DNA from: Symsagittifera roscoffensis
Lineage: Eukaryota > Xenacoelomorpha > Acoela > Convolutidae
NCBI RefSeq assembly: GCF_963678635.1
Contig: NC_087062.1
Location: 43,352,395 to 43,416,394, forward strand
DNA length: 64,000 nt
Reading direction: 5' to 3'
Shown here: in pieces, positions 1 through 9,760 of the stretch
How the letters are laid out: the number at the start of each line of letters is the position of its first letter
Position numbering within the stretch: the stretch's first letter is position 1
Translations under genes and position numbers: made by a program
Notes under the pieces: generated by a model
Told to the model about the DNA's origin: nothing
Seen by the model: only the letters and a program-made list of their open reading frames with translations
Database searches by the model: none

Positions 1-1
1 T

Positions 2-141
2 GAACCAATACAAGTTATCTTAACAAAAGTAAAAGGAAAATACTTTACAACCGCAGATATGAACAGTGCATACAATCAAATGCCACTAGATGAACAATCA
101 CGACGTTTAACACAATTCACCGAGTTTATAGATTTCAATTA
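2..141 (+). pseudogene. Reverse transcriptase fragment (copy 1, motif A region)
   Basis: The window opens inside RT. Frame 2 reads through the motif A region (TTADMNSAYNQMPL), which includes the first catalytic aspartate. After RRLTQF the frame leaves RT and reaches a TAA at 140-142. The fingers/palm part with the YxDD box, the thumb and most of RNase H are absent because of an internal deletion shared with copy 2. Copy 2 has Gly in place of this Asp, so copy 1 keeps the more ancestral residue. This is not a functional polymerase. Confidence 0.8.
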
Positions 142-390
142 ATTCTAATGAAATTTCTTAACTTACATATAGTTTGGACAGCAGGAAAGAATCTTGCATT
201 ACCAGATACATTAAGTCGAAATACACCACCTGAATTACTTACACAAAAAACTACAGTTGAATTACCCAAAAATATAAAATTTTACCTTGCAAAAGACGAA
301 ACTTCATCCCAACTAGAATGCGAATATGCAGTAAAAACTGACATTGAACAATCACAAATAAATAATCTACAACACTTCCCACTTTACTAA
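127..390 (+). pseudogene. RNase H C-terminal remnant (copy 1)
   Basis: The frame around 127-390 reads like the end of a Ty3/gypsy RNase H: a hydrophobic strand, then IVWTAGKNLALPDTLSRN, matching the usual end of RNase H in this superfamily where a conserved Asp-containing D-(T/A)-L-S-R box precedes the tether. An ATG at 148 lies inside the domain and is not a natural start. The N-terminal two thirds of RNase H with most active-site acids is missing through the shared deletion. The frame closes at a TAA at 388-390. Confidence 0.75.
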
Positions 391-1018
391 GATTGCCAAA
401 ATAGTCACTACGAAGTTGATCTACTAGGAACCTCAACTTTCAAACCAATTCCATACTCACAATGGATAAAAAATAACACCCAACAAAAGCGAATAAAACA
501 ACACTAGTATAAATAAAAAAATTTTCCATTAATTGAAAAAGAAGATTTAACTGATAAAATAAATTTATCAGGACCACAAACAAATGACACAAAATACACA
601 ATAAATCAAGTTTTTTGACCTCCATGACCCACTTGACACAATTCCCTTATCAAAATTAGAAATTGGAAATATTTTTGTCCCTCCAACAGATAAAATTACA
701 CTTGAACTCTTATAACAATATCAAAATCTTGACCCAGTAATTAGACAACTAAAATCATGGCACATATACAAAACTAAGCCCGTAAAAGCAGATACCACAA
801 TTTTAAGAAATTTAATAATACAACAATTAATGAAAACACAGACCTTCTAGAATATCAATTAAATGATTCTAAAGTTCCCTGTCTCCCTTTAAGTATGATA
901 CTAATAGCTTTTAACATTTCACATACACAAAATACTAAAGCACACTCTGGATCAGAGAAAACATATTCAAACTTTACACAAAAATTTTTATTTCCCAAAT
1001 GCACCAATTTGGATAAAA
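391..1018 (+). pseudogene. pol tether and integrase zinc-binding region, broken (copy 1)
   Basis: This stretch corresponds to 9761-10405 of copy 2. Conserved coding pieces alternate among three frames and are separated by several stops and indels. The last part carries the two histidines of an HHCC domain (ISHTQ...AHSGS), followed by a C-x2-C just past position 1018 in another frame. Relative to copy 2, about 25 bp are missing near 810. It is a decayed linker between RNase H and integrase. Confidence 0.65.
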
Positions 1019-1840
1019 GTGTTATGCAATGATTGTATAGTATGTCCGCTAAATAAACCTTATCCAAATCAAAAACAAATAGCACAAAAACAAGATTTTA
1101 AAGGACAAAGTTTAAATTTTAACCATTGTGTTTCATTCGATACAAGAGGACCAATTTCACCATCCTCTGAAGGAAACTCCTACATTATGGTTATTGTTGA
1201 TGCATTTACACATTATGTAGCACTCAACCCAGTACCACATTGTAATGCTTATCATGCTTACACAACACTTTATGAACACTGGATAGCTAAATTCGGATTA
1301 CCCGAAATCTTAGTTACAGATAACGGTACAGAATTCATAAATAATGAAATCATCACACTATGTCACTTATATAACATCAAACATAAACCACGTACATCTC
1401 ATGCACCTTGGACAAACGGTTTAGTCGAAGGTATGAACCGTTCACTACAAGAATATCTTAGATGTATCATAAATGGAAATGATACAAGATACACAGAATG
1501 GTCAGCAGATGTAAAATTATTTCCCTTAGCATATAATTCACAAATTACGACAACTCTAGGAATGTCACCATACGAAATGGTTTTTAATCAAAAGCCACGT
1601 AAGCCAATTATGTTTACAGCAATCTCTCATAAAAATGCACAAGGTTATTGCCAACCAAATAAAGACTCAGTTTGTTATAACCTACCTTTACACACGCATG
1701 ATGAAGATCATTTTCATCACCCACAAATCCTTAAATTAGCCTCCGGCACACACACCCAATGGATTTTAAATAGAGATAAAAAACACAATGAAATTTACCA
1801 AAGAGTAACAAAAAAAATTGTTACAAAGGCAAAACATTAA
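1019..1840 (+). pseudogene. Ty3/gypsy integrase, catalytic core (copy 1)
   Basis: This 273-codon frame is the rve-type integrase core that joins retroelement cDNA to chromosomal DNA. It begins with the CxxC half of the zinc domain (LCNDCIVC). The triad is intact: Asp in SFDTRGPI, Asp in VTDNGTEF, and Glu in NGLVEGMNR, with exactly 35 residues between the last two. It is part of a polyprotein with no natural start codon here. A one-base loss near 1858 separates it from its C-terminal GPY/F module. The core itself looks undamaged, but the surrounding pol is broken, so it is called a pseudogene. Confidence 0.85.
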
Positions 1841-1861
1841 CGAACAAATTAATTCCCGTTT

Positions 1862-2266
1862 ACACCAGCCTCAGATTTAAAAATTGGAACATTTGTCTTA
1901 ATACCTAATTTTAATACACAAAAAGGAATTTCTACAAATTTACAACCCCTTTGCAAAGGACCATACCAAATAATTGCTAAACCCACTGACGTAACATATA
2001 AAATCACCGATTCAAACCAAAAAGAAATTGTTCAACATCGGAACAATCTATTGCCTTACTACCCAAAAGAGTACGCACTACGCGAATTAACTCAATTATT
2101 TTCTTTCACAGGTTTAAAAGTTATTCAAAATCACCCACATACGGAAAAAGAAATAAATGAACAAAAAGACATTTATCATGGAAAACAAAATACAAAACCA
2201 ACTACAGCCCAAAACAATACAAAAAAAACTAGATCAAAAAATACCTCAAAAAGAAAGGAAAAATAG
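1862..2266 (+). pseudogene. Integrase C-terminal GPY/F module (copy 1)
   Basis: The open frame carries LKIGTFVLIPNF and KGPYQIIAKPTDVTYKI, the GPY/F module that follows the core in many Ty3/gypsy integrases and binds DNA or target chromatin. In copy 2 this module overlaps the core frame by 23 bp; in copy 1 a single C lost near 1858 moves it out of register. The frame continues into Lys/Thr-rich sequence and stops at 2264-2266, while a more conserved basic tail continues in another frame (2157-2420). Confidence 0.75.
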
Positions 2267-2420
2267 GAAAATGGTAGAAAAAATTTTACCACAAGAACAA
2301 GTCGAGAAATCAAAACATAGAGAGTCATCACGACTTAGAAATCAACCACGTAAAAACTACAAAACATTCATCCCACAATCTAAAATATTAAAGAAAGTTG
2401 AATTTGAAAAACAACTTTAA
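2157..2420 (+). pseudogene. Basic C-terminal tail of pol (copy 1)
   Basis: This 87-codon frame is rich in Lys, Arg and Gln (for example SRLRNQPRKNYKTF) and is conserved in copy 2 at 11545-11808 with only three substitutions. It overlaps the GPY/F frame by about 110 bp and ends just before a long non-coding stretch. It is most likely the C-terminal tail of integrase or pol, reached by a shift of frame. An independent small basic protein is the alternative, because an ATG opens it in both copies. Confidence 0.5.
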
Positions 2421-2842
2421 TTTTAAAATCCTCGCACCTCTCTATCATATTGAATCTTCATTTTTCAAAATAACATGCTGACAAAAAACGCAACAATTCT
2501 AGTTCAAATTTAGCCAATAGGATTCATTCAATCCTTCACCTTCTATAACTATAACACCAACCAATTAGACGAAAGATATTAAACTCCAGGCATATCTATA
2601 ATTATAACTTTACAACCTCCAGGTCAAAAATAAGCAAACCACTCAGACTTGACAACTAAAATAAATACCATCATAATATCATAACCCTCCCTTATCTAAT
2701 AACGCAAAGATCAACAATATTTTCCCAACTTAGACCTCAAAAACCCCCCAACCAAAAAAAATAAATTAGCCTAAAGTAAAAATACGACAGTATTAATTTA
2801 GCCTAGAGTACAAAAATTTCAAAAATACCGCAGATCACCTGA
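2421..2842 (+). other. Non-coding interval of the retroelement (copy 1)
   Basis: No reading frame with recognisable content is seen. The stretch is rich in A and C with many stops on the + strand. Its counterpart in copy 2 (11809-12231) is almost identical. It could hold splice or regulatory sequence for the downstream ORFs, but nothing specific is visible. Confidence 0.5.
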
Positions 2843-3007
2843 CAAATAAAAATAAAGCAAAGAGGACCTTTCGAACACCATAAAATTATCCCCCAACAAC
2901 TTTTCACAAAACTCAACCCACTTGTCAAAAAATCAATAAATAACTCGATCACACTTGAAATTCGCCCCAAACAACAAAAATTATTCGACCTAGAAACCAT
3001 TTCTTAA
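2843..3007 (+). CDS. Small hydrophilic ORF upstream of a TAA-ATG junction (copy 1)
   Basis: An open stretch of 54 codons without an obvious ATG follows a TGA at 2840-2842. It encodes a hydrophilic segment rich in Gln, Lys and Asn. Its stop (TAA, 3005-3007) is followed immediately and in frame by the ATG of the next ORF. Not recognised. The counterpart in copy 2 ends at 12395. A long minus-strand ORF over the same bases is treated as a shadow. Confidence 0.3.
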   Translation, partial: QIKIKQRGPFEHHKIIPQQLFTKLNPLVKKSINNSITLEIRPKQQKLFDLETIS

Positions 3008-3247
3008 ATGCTCTTCTCTGGATCAGTCAATATCTTTAAAAATACAATTTTCAACATTTTCATAAACTCTTTCACAATACTTAAACTTTTATTCATATTT
3101 CTTTTTGATACCTTTGAAGCTTTTATAATAATTTTAATCATTTTTTGCAACATTTTTTTAATTTTCTACTCCCTATTTGAAAAAAATCTCCAACTTTTCC
3201 ATATCATTGACCATATTCACAGGTACGATAACCCAAAGTTTATTTAA
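3008..3247 (+). CDS. Small hydrophobic, probably membrane, protein (copy 1)
   Basis: The ATG directly follows the stop of the previous frame. The 79 residues are dominated by Ile, Leu and Phe, with two or three possible membrane helices broken only by a short KL and a DTFEAF segment, and a polar His-rich end. No family is recognised. Its TAA (3245-3247) is again followed at once, in frame, by ATG. In copy 2 an extra T truncates it after 36 codons, so the frame is not maintained there. It could be an accessory membrane protein of the retroelement or low-complexity T-rich sequence that reads as hydrophobic by chance. Confidence 0.4.
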   Translation: MLFSGSVNIFKNTIFNIFINSFTILKLLFIFLFDTFEAFIIILIIFCNIFLIFYSLFEKNLQLFHIIDHIHRYDNPKFI

Positions 3248-3478
3248 ATGATACGAACAATTTTTAGTAGAACAGATATTTTTTTACTATTTGTAATTTT
3301 TATAACATTTTTATCATCCCTAATATTGACAATGTGCAAATGTATAGAAAAGGCAATAATCACATTCGCCCTAGCAACAATCCTTTTAATTCTTTTCCTT
3401 GAAGAATACTACAATAAACAAAAAAAAGGCAATAATCACATTCGCCATAGCAACAATCCTTTTAATTCTTTTCCTTGA
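3248..3478 (+). CDS. Small membrane-type protein running into a 76-bp repeat (copy 1)
   Basis: The 76-residue frame has two clear hydrophobic helices (IFLLFVIFITFLSSLILTM and ITFALATILLILFL). The second is encoded by the first unit of a 76-bp tandem repeat. Because 76 is not a multiple of three, the frame shifts in the second unit and ends soon after. Copy 2 (12637-12867) is nearly identical. Not recognised; a small transmembrane accessory protein is an inference from hydropathy only. Confidence 0.45.
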   Translation: MIRTIFSRTDIFLLFVIFITFLSSLILTMCKCIEKAIITFALATILLILFLEEYYNKQKKGNNHIRHSNNPFNSFP

Positions 3479-3575
3479 AGAATACTACAATAAACAAAAA
3501 AAAGGCAATAATCACACTTGCCCTAGCAACAATCCTTTTAATTCTTTTCCTTGAAAAATACTACAATAAACAAAA
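3350..3575 (+). repeat. 76-bp tandem repeat, three units (copy 1)
   Basis: The GGCAATAATCACA landmark recurs at 3352, 3428 and 3504, an exact 76-bp period. Each unit can encode one hydrophobic helix (LATILLILFLE) followed by YYNKQ, but each successive unit is in a different frame. The third unit is in frame with the downstream hydrophilic ORF apart from one TAG at 3586-3588. Confidence 0.9.
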
Positions 3576-3588
3576 AAATTTTCACTAG

Positions 3589-3939
3589 GAAAAATCAATC
3601 AGAATACCTTCAAAAATTGCTAACCAACAATCACACAGTCAGTCTTCACCGACATCATCCCAAGAAAACCCGACAATACCTACAACTACCCAAAACCCCC
3701 AAACATCCACACGAATTTCTTTCCAAGATAACCCATACACTTTTGAAGAACGACACGCTCGCTTATCCGAACCATTAGAACCAGTTCAGCGACAAGCACC
3801 CCTAAGTGAACCAACATATAATTTATACCCAATATTACCACAAGAATTAAGTAGAATAAGACACATTAGTCAAAATCAAAATCTTTTCTCTCCAACCCTA
3901 AATAAAAAGACCCAGGTTAAGCTAACCAAAAAATCGTAA
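3589..3939 (+). CDS. Hydrophilic tail ORF after the 76-bp repeat (copy 1)
   Basis: An open stretch of 116 codons lacking an ATG starts after a TAG at 3586-3588. It is rich in Ser, Gln, Pro and Thr at first, then acidic and basic (FEERHARLSEPLEPVQRQ). Without the TAG it would continue the frame of the third 76-bp repeat unit, which encodes a membrane helix, so the ancestral product may have been a helix plus cytoplasmic tail. Copy 2 keeps the same TAG and the same end at 13326-13328. Confidence 0.4.
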   Translation, partial: EKSIRIPSKIANQQSHSQSSPTSSQENPTIPTTTQNPQTSTRISFQDNPYTFEERHARLSEPLEPVQRQAPLSEPTYNLYPILPQELSRIRHISQNQNLFSPTLNKKTQVKLTKKS

Positions 3940-3962
3940 GGACTAACAGTCTAAGAAAATAG

Positions 3963-4422
3963 AAATACCTAACAACTTTTTGCATCCCTCATCCTAAACC
4001 TTATGTCAAAAATCTAGGAAATAAGCAAACAATCGTTTTACACAACTGTGAAATAGATAACAAAAAATACGATCTTGTAATCACACCCCATACACAAACA
4101 GTTCAATACATTAGAACAAAACGACAAACAATAAAAAGAAAAATTATAAACAAACAAAAACAAATCACACGAAAAAGATTTTCAAAAAAAAAGAAACGCA
4201 TTTTCTGAATCAGAAGCCAGCAGTTTAGATGAACTCTACAAATTAAAAGAATCGATTGATAAAAATTGTCCCATTCACAATCAATTATATTTTTCCGATT
4301 CAGAAACAACTTCAAATTCATCAAAAAGAGGAAAAAGAAGAATAAAAAGCAATACAAACACAAACCAATACACCTGTATAATTGGAATCAACCAATTAGA
4401 CACATCGATAGCTACATATTAA
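3963..4422 (+). pseudogene. Unrecognised basic/acidic ORF, frameshifted, fused toward gag (copy 1)
   Basis: From 3963 the frame encodes a basic segment rich in Lys, Arg and Gln and stops at 4206-4208. An indel in an A-run near 4185 moved the rest into frame 1 from about 4198. That part is acidic, then basic, passes the point where homology with copy 2 ends (4318), and reaches a TAA at 4420-4422, in frame with the gag ATG at 4441. Copy 2 has the uninterrupted 120-codon version (13352-13714). Function unknown. Confidence 0.45.
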
Positions 4423-4440
4423 CAGTCATCAAACGAAAAA

Positions 4441-6240
4441 ATGAGCCACACTCAAAGTGACGATAGTCCAGATGACGAAGAGGTTTACCCCTTCCTCATA
4501 GATGCACCCGATAATAGAGGGCAACATGATTTTTGCAAGAATTTACTCGTAAATTTGTTTGAACCCGGAATCAGTCCATGCAAAGCAGAATTCCCAGATA
4601 TAAAAATCAAAAGACAAATAATTGAACGTTATTTGAAAGATATATGTAACTTAACACAACAATATGGAATCTACACCATAGAATTCAGCACACCAAATAC
4701 GAATCATCATAAATATGTAATTCAAACAGATGATCTTGAATTAGAATTTTCAAAAGTATTTCTAGAATATATCAAAAGCATACAATATCATAACTCACAA
4801 AGAGCAAACTCTATATTCACTAATGAAGTTTTCGCAATAATATATACCTCTATCTCTATATTAGAAAAAACAGAATTTCAAAGCATCTCACCAACTGAAA
4901 CATCCAAACATACAAAAGTACGAAATGAAATTACATTTTTTTCAACTTTGCTACATATAATCAAAGGAAATTTCACTAAAGATGATGTTTCACAACACAC
5001 TAAACATGACTTACAAAAAATTTTGGCATGGTTTATAATAGATTATTTCACACATAATTTAGACTTAATTTCACAAGCAAGAAAAAATTTCAGACCTCAA
5101 AATTCAAATGATGACACTGCCATTACAGAACAATCAGACTACGTTTGGGACCCTGAATGGTCTCATCCTTCATTTATAAATATCCCACAATCTGTCTCAA
5201 GTCAAGCAATAAGTACAATATCTTATCACAGAGATTATGTAAAAGTAATACCACTAACCATTGATGCAACACCATTAAACTACAATACATTTTTACCTGA
5301 TACACGAAATAACAGTTTAAATTCGACCGTCATACACAATGAAAACCCTAATGGAACTAGAAATCTTACACAACAAGATATTCAAACACCATCACACTTC
5401 ATAAATGAAGAAATTGTCCAAACAACAACAACTACACAACAAAGTATTTCACCAATACACCCAAATTTAACAACACCAAGAAATACAAATACTTCACTGG
5501 CACAAGTAACCTTACAATCAACCGTTAAACCTTCGGTTGCTCCAAAATATTCACATATGGATTATCAAACATATAGACCAATGACAGTACCGTCAAAAAC
5601 ACGAAAATCATTCACAGGAAACACCTTTGCAGAACATAATTATAATTATGCTCACAAACAAAGAACAAATCAAGTTCTCCGAAAAAATACACAAAATTTA
5701 AATCACGTATGTTCTCATTATTGGAATCTCGCGAAAACATCGACGAATTCGGTAAATTTTCCAGATAATCCACGACCTACACAGGATTATACTGAAAATT
5801 ACCCATTCTTCCAACAAAATAAAAATAACCAATATACACCATTTAATACAAACTATTTATCATCCGATGAAGATGATTATTACCAACCAGATATTTTTGC
5901 ACCATATACTAAAGAATATTGCACACAAAGACCACGACAATCTCAACCATCTCGAAATATGAAAATTTACCCACAAAACCCAACAGATGTACAACATCCA
6001 CAACAAATGCATATATAAAATCCATTTAACACACAATCTTTTCAACCAATACAACCACAAAATCCAATGTCAATGCATTCTTATCAACCAACTCAAATGC
6101 AAAATGAAATACCGCTTCCATATTACCTTCAGCAACACGAAATAACAAAAAATCAACTTTCAAATTTTTCGCAAATGCCAAATGCCGCAGAATCACTACA
6201 GATGACAATGAATCCATACCTCATGGGGGATCATCAATAA
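4441..6240 (+). pseudogene. gag: gag N-terminal region (matrix-like and linker)
   Basis: The ATG at 4441 follows an in-frame stop at 4420-4422 and opens 525 codons to a TAA at 6016-6018; the same frame is then open to a TAA at 6238-6240. Residues 1-250 are mixed and probably folded; beyond 250 the protein is rich in Thr, Asn, Gln and Pro with no defined domain, like a disordered linker before capsid. The N-terminal part has no recognised family and is assigned to gag by position ahead of the capsid and zinc-knuckle segments. The single TAA at 6016 is most simply a mutation; recoding cannot be excluded. Confidence 0.65.
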
Positions 6241-6852
6241 CATCCAATAAACCAGTGATGGTATTTACAGGAACAGATCCTGAATATTCTGTAGAAGATT
6301 ATTTAAATTCAGTAACAGCAAATTTAATTTTAAATATAGGACCTGAACTAATGAACCAATGAATACGCCACTACATCAAAATTGGATACATAGACGCACA
6401 GCATTGATACAAACAACCTTAGATGGCGCAGCTCAAAAAAAGTTTTCAGTATTACCAATAGAAATAAAATCAGACTGGAAAAGATTTACACAAGAATTTT
6501 CAAAAATGTTTGGCTCCGAAAGAAATAAACAACACCAAAGAGTTTTATGTAATGAAATTCGCAGATTACCAAATGAAACCATCAAACAATTAGCAGTACG
6601 CATCGAAACACTAGTTCGAAAAGCATATTCACTTAATACACATGACTATAAAAACACAAAAATAACAGAAATTTTAATGATGACTTTAACACCTCAATTA
6701 AGGAAGATAGCAATAAAAAAAGAGCATCTCACCCTTCCTCAATTCGAGAGCCAGATTTAGATTTTCGAAAACTAGTAGATAAACTAGAGCAAGCGGAAAT
6801 CACAATGAAATTTGAAGAAACAGAAAATCTAAAACTACAATATGTTAATTGA
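6228..6852 (+). pseudogene. gag: gag capsid (retrotransposon gag) region, frameshifted
   Basis: Frame 3 (6228-6358) carries PVMVFTGTDPEYSVEDYL, matching the start of the retrotransposon-gag capsid domain. The helical remainder continues in frame 2 (6359-6760: DWKRFTQEFSKMFGSE, RLPNETIKQLAVRIETL) and then in frame 1 from about 6745, with a TGA at 6850-6852. So there are at least three changes of frame and one stop within one capsid domain, which would normally assemble the virus-like particle. The fold assignment rests on the F-x-G and VEDYL pattern and helix spacing. Confidence 0.7.
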
Positions 6853-7587
6853 ATTGAAACAAACACTACACAAATAAATAACATACAGGAATCAGATGCA
6901 GACCTAATTGAAAAAATCACTGAAATACTAAATATCTATGAAAAACATCCAAATTTTAAAGGCAAACCATCCTTCAAAAAATGGTGTAATTATTGCCGAC
7001 GATACGGACACAGTATTTCCGAATGTAGACAAAAACAACAAGATAATCAGAATAAACCTCAAAAGCATAAAGAACCAAATAAATCATTCTATCAATATAT
7101 GAAAAAAGATCAAAGTCTACCAAACAAACATATATATAGTAATAACAGTTCAGGAAAACCACTTCCGAACAACACCAATTACACAAGGAATCAATCACCA
7201 TTGAACTCAAGTTATAGAGGAAGATCACCAGAACGAAGAAACACACAAAATTCTTCACAAAAAAATTATACTCGATCAAATAGTCGAAATAACTATTCGA
7301 GATCAAATTCCAATGCAACACAATTTGTTTCTAGATCCAGTTCCCAATCAAACCCAAGAAATAAACACTATTTGAATAATCAATCACGAAACTCATCATA
7401 CAACAGGAATAGAAACTATTCACATAATAGAAATAGAAGTTATTCGAACAATCGAAATCAGAATTACCCGAACAACCGATCAAGAAATAACTCGTATAAC
7501 AGATCAAACTATCACAGATCAAATGAAAATTATCAAAACAGATCACGGAACAATTCACAAAATCGAAATTCAAGTTATAATAACTAA
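6853..7587 (+). pseudogene. gag: gag nucleocapsid with CCHC zinc knuckle and Ser/Asn/Arg-rich tail
   Basis: The open frame follows the TGA at 6850-6852. A perfect C-x2-C-x4-H-x4-C knuckle (CNYCRRYGHSISEC) is encoded at 6985-7026, the usual RNA-packaging motif of gag nucleocapsid. A long stretch of Arg, Ser, Asn and Tyr in short repeats (SRNNSYN-type) follows to a TAA at 7585-7587. Such RS/RN-rich tails bind RNA. The same frame stays open after the TAA to 8169. Confidence 0.8.
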
Positions 7588-8169
7588 TATAGAAATTATT
7601 CCCAGTCACCACATAGGAATAATAACCATTATAATAATTCTAAACATCGATACAGAAGTAATACACCAAAACATCAAAGACATAATAATCAAGTACAGTC
7701 AAATGAAGAAACAACATCAGACCCCCCAGGTATTGATGACACAGGAAGTAACGAACTACAACTAAATCAAATAAACTGTGAATCATCAGATACAGAAAGT
7801 GATACAGAAAATACCGTCTCCGTGAATATGATAACAGTCGAAAACGACTATGAACCTATCATATATGAACAATCTTTTACATCACATATATATGAAAATC
7901 AATTGGAACTCCTTCACAATTATTATATTGAACCCATCGATGCTACACAAACTACACAAGAAGTAAACGAAATTAACACGGTAATTAAACCCAATGAAAA
8001 AGACAAAACAAAATGTTCAAACACAAATCATATTTATCAAAATATACAAAAAGAACAATCCAGAGAAAAAATTTGGACAATACCATTTCTCTTAAAAAGT
8101 CCAAGAAACAAAGAATTTCAACCACCAGATCTTGAAATTGATCAAACTAATATTCCCACATGGAATTAA
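7588..8169 (+). pseudogene. gag-pol junction region, acidic, unassigned
   Basis: Frame 1 continues from the TAA at 7585 to 8169. It starts with Asn/Tyr/Arg-rich sequence like the preceding tail, becomes acidic with Ser/Thr (TESDTESDTE-like composition), then neutral. An ATG at 7822 lies inside it. It sits where a spacer between nucleocapsid and protease would be expected. No D-T/S-G protease box is found here. Confidence 0.45.
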
Positions 8170-8552
8170 ATCAAAACATTACTTCCAAAGTTAACGCCTC
8201 TTGCAACCTCTAGTAAACTAGCAACAGCACAAGGATCAACATTAGTAAATATGGAAAAATCCAATTATTCCTTCTCCTAACAAGAACAATGGAACAAAAT
8301 AAAATTCTAAACAAACCATTTAAACAAACATGTCATATTACTGATTTTAAGCACAATATCATTGGAATACCATTTATATCAAAATATATACCAACAATCT
8401 ACATCTTAAATAGTAAAATACTAATCAAAGATAAGAACACAAAAACAAAAAATACAGCTCTAACATTTTTTCAAAGATTAAACAAACAACCACCAGTCTT
8501 CTCAAAATTTTATCCAATTTATAACCAACAACGGAAACACCTGAAACCATAA
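8170..8552 (+). pseudogene. Retropepsin-like protease remnant
   Basis: This lies between gag and RT, where the aspartic protease belongs. A frame from 8289 carries HNIIGIPFISKYIPTI, resembling the conserved C-terminal part of retropepsins (hydrophobic-hydrophobic-G near the end of the fold), and upstream pieces read like a beta-hairpin. The catalytic D-T/S-G triplet is not seen in any frame from 7800 to 8552, so the active site appears to be deleted. The assignment is positional and moderate. Confidence 0.4.
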
Positions 8553-8693
8553 TCAGGAAATATATATAACTTTTCAATAAAACAAGTTCACCAGTATGAT
8601 AAAAAACAAAATAAACAACAACTTTTTATGTCAGGTTTTGAATTTAAACCTATTCACAAGTTTTTCAAAATCACGATCTCATCTATAAAATAA
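8553..8693 (+). pseudogene. Protease-RT linker, broken
   Basis: A short stretch of conserved-looking coding sequence with stops in every frame joins the protease remnant to RT. Confidence 0.35.
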
Positions 8694-9512
8694 TTGAAAA
8701 ACACGAATTCCGACATCATTTCGTTACACGTGTATAACAATACACCGTATCAAGTAACAACAAACGCTACAATCTCACCCATATATGAAGTAGCCTACCG
8801 CGTAAATACTATACTCCAATTATTAGATATTTGCCAATCCACAATTCTTGACGAAGAAATATCCATAAATAATATAATAAGCAATGAAAAGAAAAACACA
8901 GATTATTTCACAAAAACACCATATTTTAAACCAACGTTCAATATAACAAATTACCCAAAAGAACAACAAAAATTCTTAACGATGTTTAATTTTGAACACT
9001 CACAAATTACACAAATTGAATTTGACAAACTAGCAAAACAGCTGTTAAAATATTCAACAGTCTACGCAACATCAAAATTTGACGTTGGGAAAATCAGTTC
9101 ATCACTACATCTCCCGTTAAAACCTGACGCAGTTTTTGAAAAACAAAGAGCTAGTAAAGTACCAATTCATTTACACGACAAAGTAAATAGATTACTTGAT
9201 ATTTTAGAACAATACAAAAATATCTCACCAGTAAATAAAGAAGAACAACCAAAAGGTAACACATTTATTAACCCTGTTATCATTCTAGCAAAAGGAGAAT
9301 CATTAAAAATAGTTTTAGACGCTAGATACCTCAATTCACTAATTGACGAATCGAAATGCAATTGGCCTATTGAACCAATACAAGTTATCTTAACAAAAGT
9401 AAAAGAAAAATACTTTACAACCGCAGGTATAAACAGTGCATACAATCAAATGCCACTAGATGAACAATCACGACGTTTAACACAATTCACCGAGTTTATA
9501 GATTTCAATTAA
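8694..9512 (+). pseudogene. pol: Reverse transcriptase N-terminal half (copy 2)
   Basis: The 272-codon frame is the start of a Ty3/gypsy RT: SSLHLPLKPDAVFEKQRASK and PKGNTFINPVIILAKGESL are the fingers motifs, and LKIVLDARYLNSLI precedes motif A. Motif A itself reads TTAGINSAYNQMP, with Gly where the catalytic Asp stands in copy 1. After RRLTQF the frame leaves RT at the shared deletion and ends. The YxDD box, thumb and connection are missing. This segment anchors the superfamily assignment. Confidence 0.85.
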
Positions 9513-9760
9513 TTCTAATGAAATTTCCAAACTTACATATAGTTTGGACAGCAGGAAAGAATCTTGCATTACCAGATACATTAAGTCGAAATACACCACC
9601 TGAATTACTTACACGAAAAACTACAGTTGAAATACCAAAAAATAAAAAATTTTACCTTGCAAAAGACGAAACATCACCCCGAATAGAATGCAAATATGCA
9701 GTAAAAACTGACATTGACCAATCACAAATAAATAACCTACAACATTTCCCACTTTACTAA
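9497..9760 (+). pseudogene. pol: RNase H C-terminal remnant (copy 2)
   Basis: Counterpart of 127-390, with the same truncated RNase H end (VWTAGKNLALPDTLSRN) joined to RT by an identical breakpoint. An ATG at 9518 is internal. Differences from copy 1 are a few substitutions such as ELPKN to EIPKN and SSQLE to SPRIE. Confidence 0.75.

Larger units (their letters stand above)
1..4318 (+). mobile_element. Ty3/gypsy-like retroelement, 3' part of upstream copy (copy 1)
   Basis: This block is collinear with 9371-13709 at an offset that drifts from 9370 to 9390, with only scattered substitutions and short indels. It holds the end of RT, the RNase H tail, integrase and a set of small 3' ORFs. Homology between the copies stops at 4318 versus 13709; copy 1 then runs directly into sequence leading to gag. 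No LTR, polypurine tract or primer-binding site is seen at that junction. The Ty3/gypsy assignment rests on RT-RNase H-integrase order and a GPY/F-type integrase C-terminus. The absence of an LTR points to a DNA-level tandem duplication or an assembly join. Confidence 0.8.

Noticed and set aside
2803-3000. 65-codon minus-strand ORF, identical in copy 2 at 12191-12388
   Set aside because: The two copies are almost identical throughout, so conservation says nothing; the + strand has a coherent frame here that joins the downstream ORFs.
7331-7612. Minus-strand ORFs across the gag RS/RN-rich tail
   Set aside because: They are shadows of a low-complexity repeat in the nucleocapsid tail; no independent signal.
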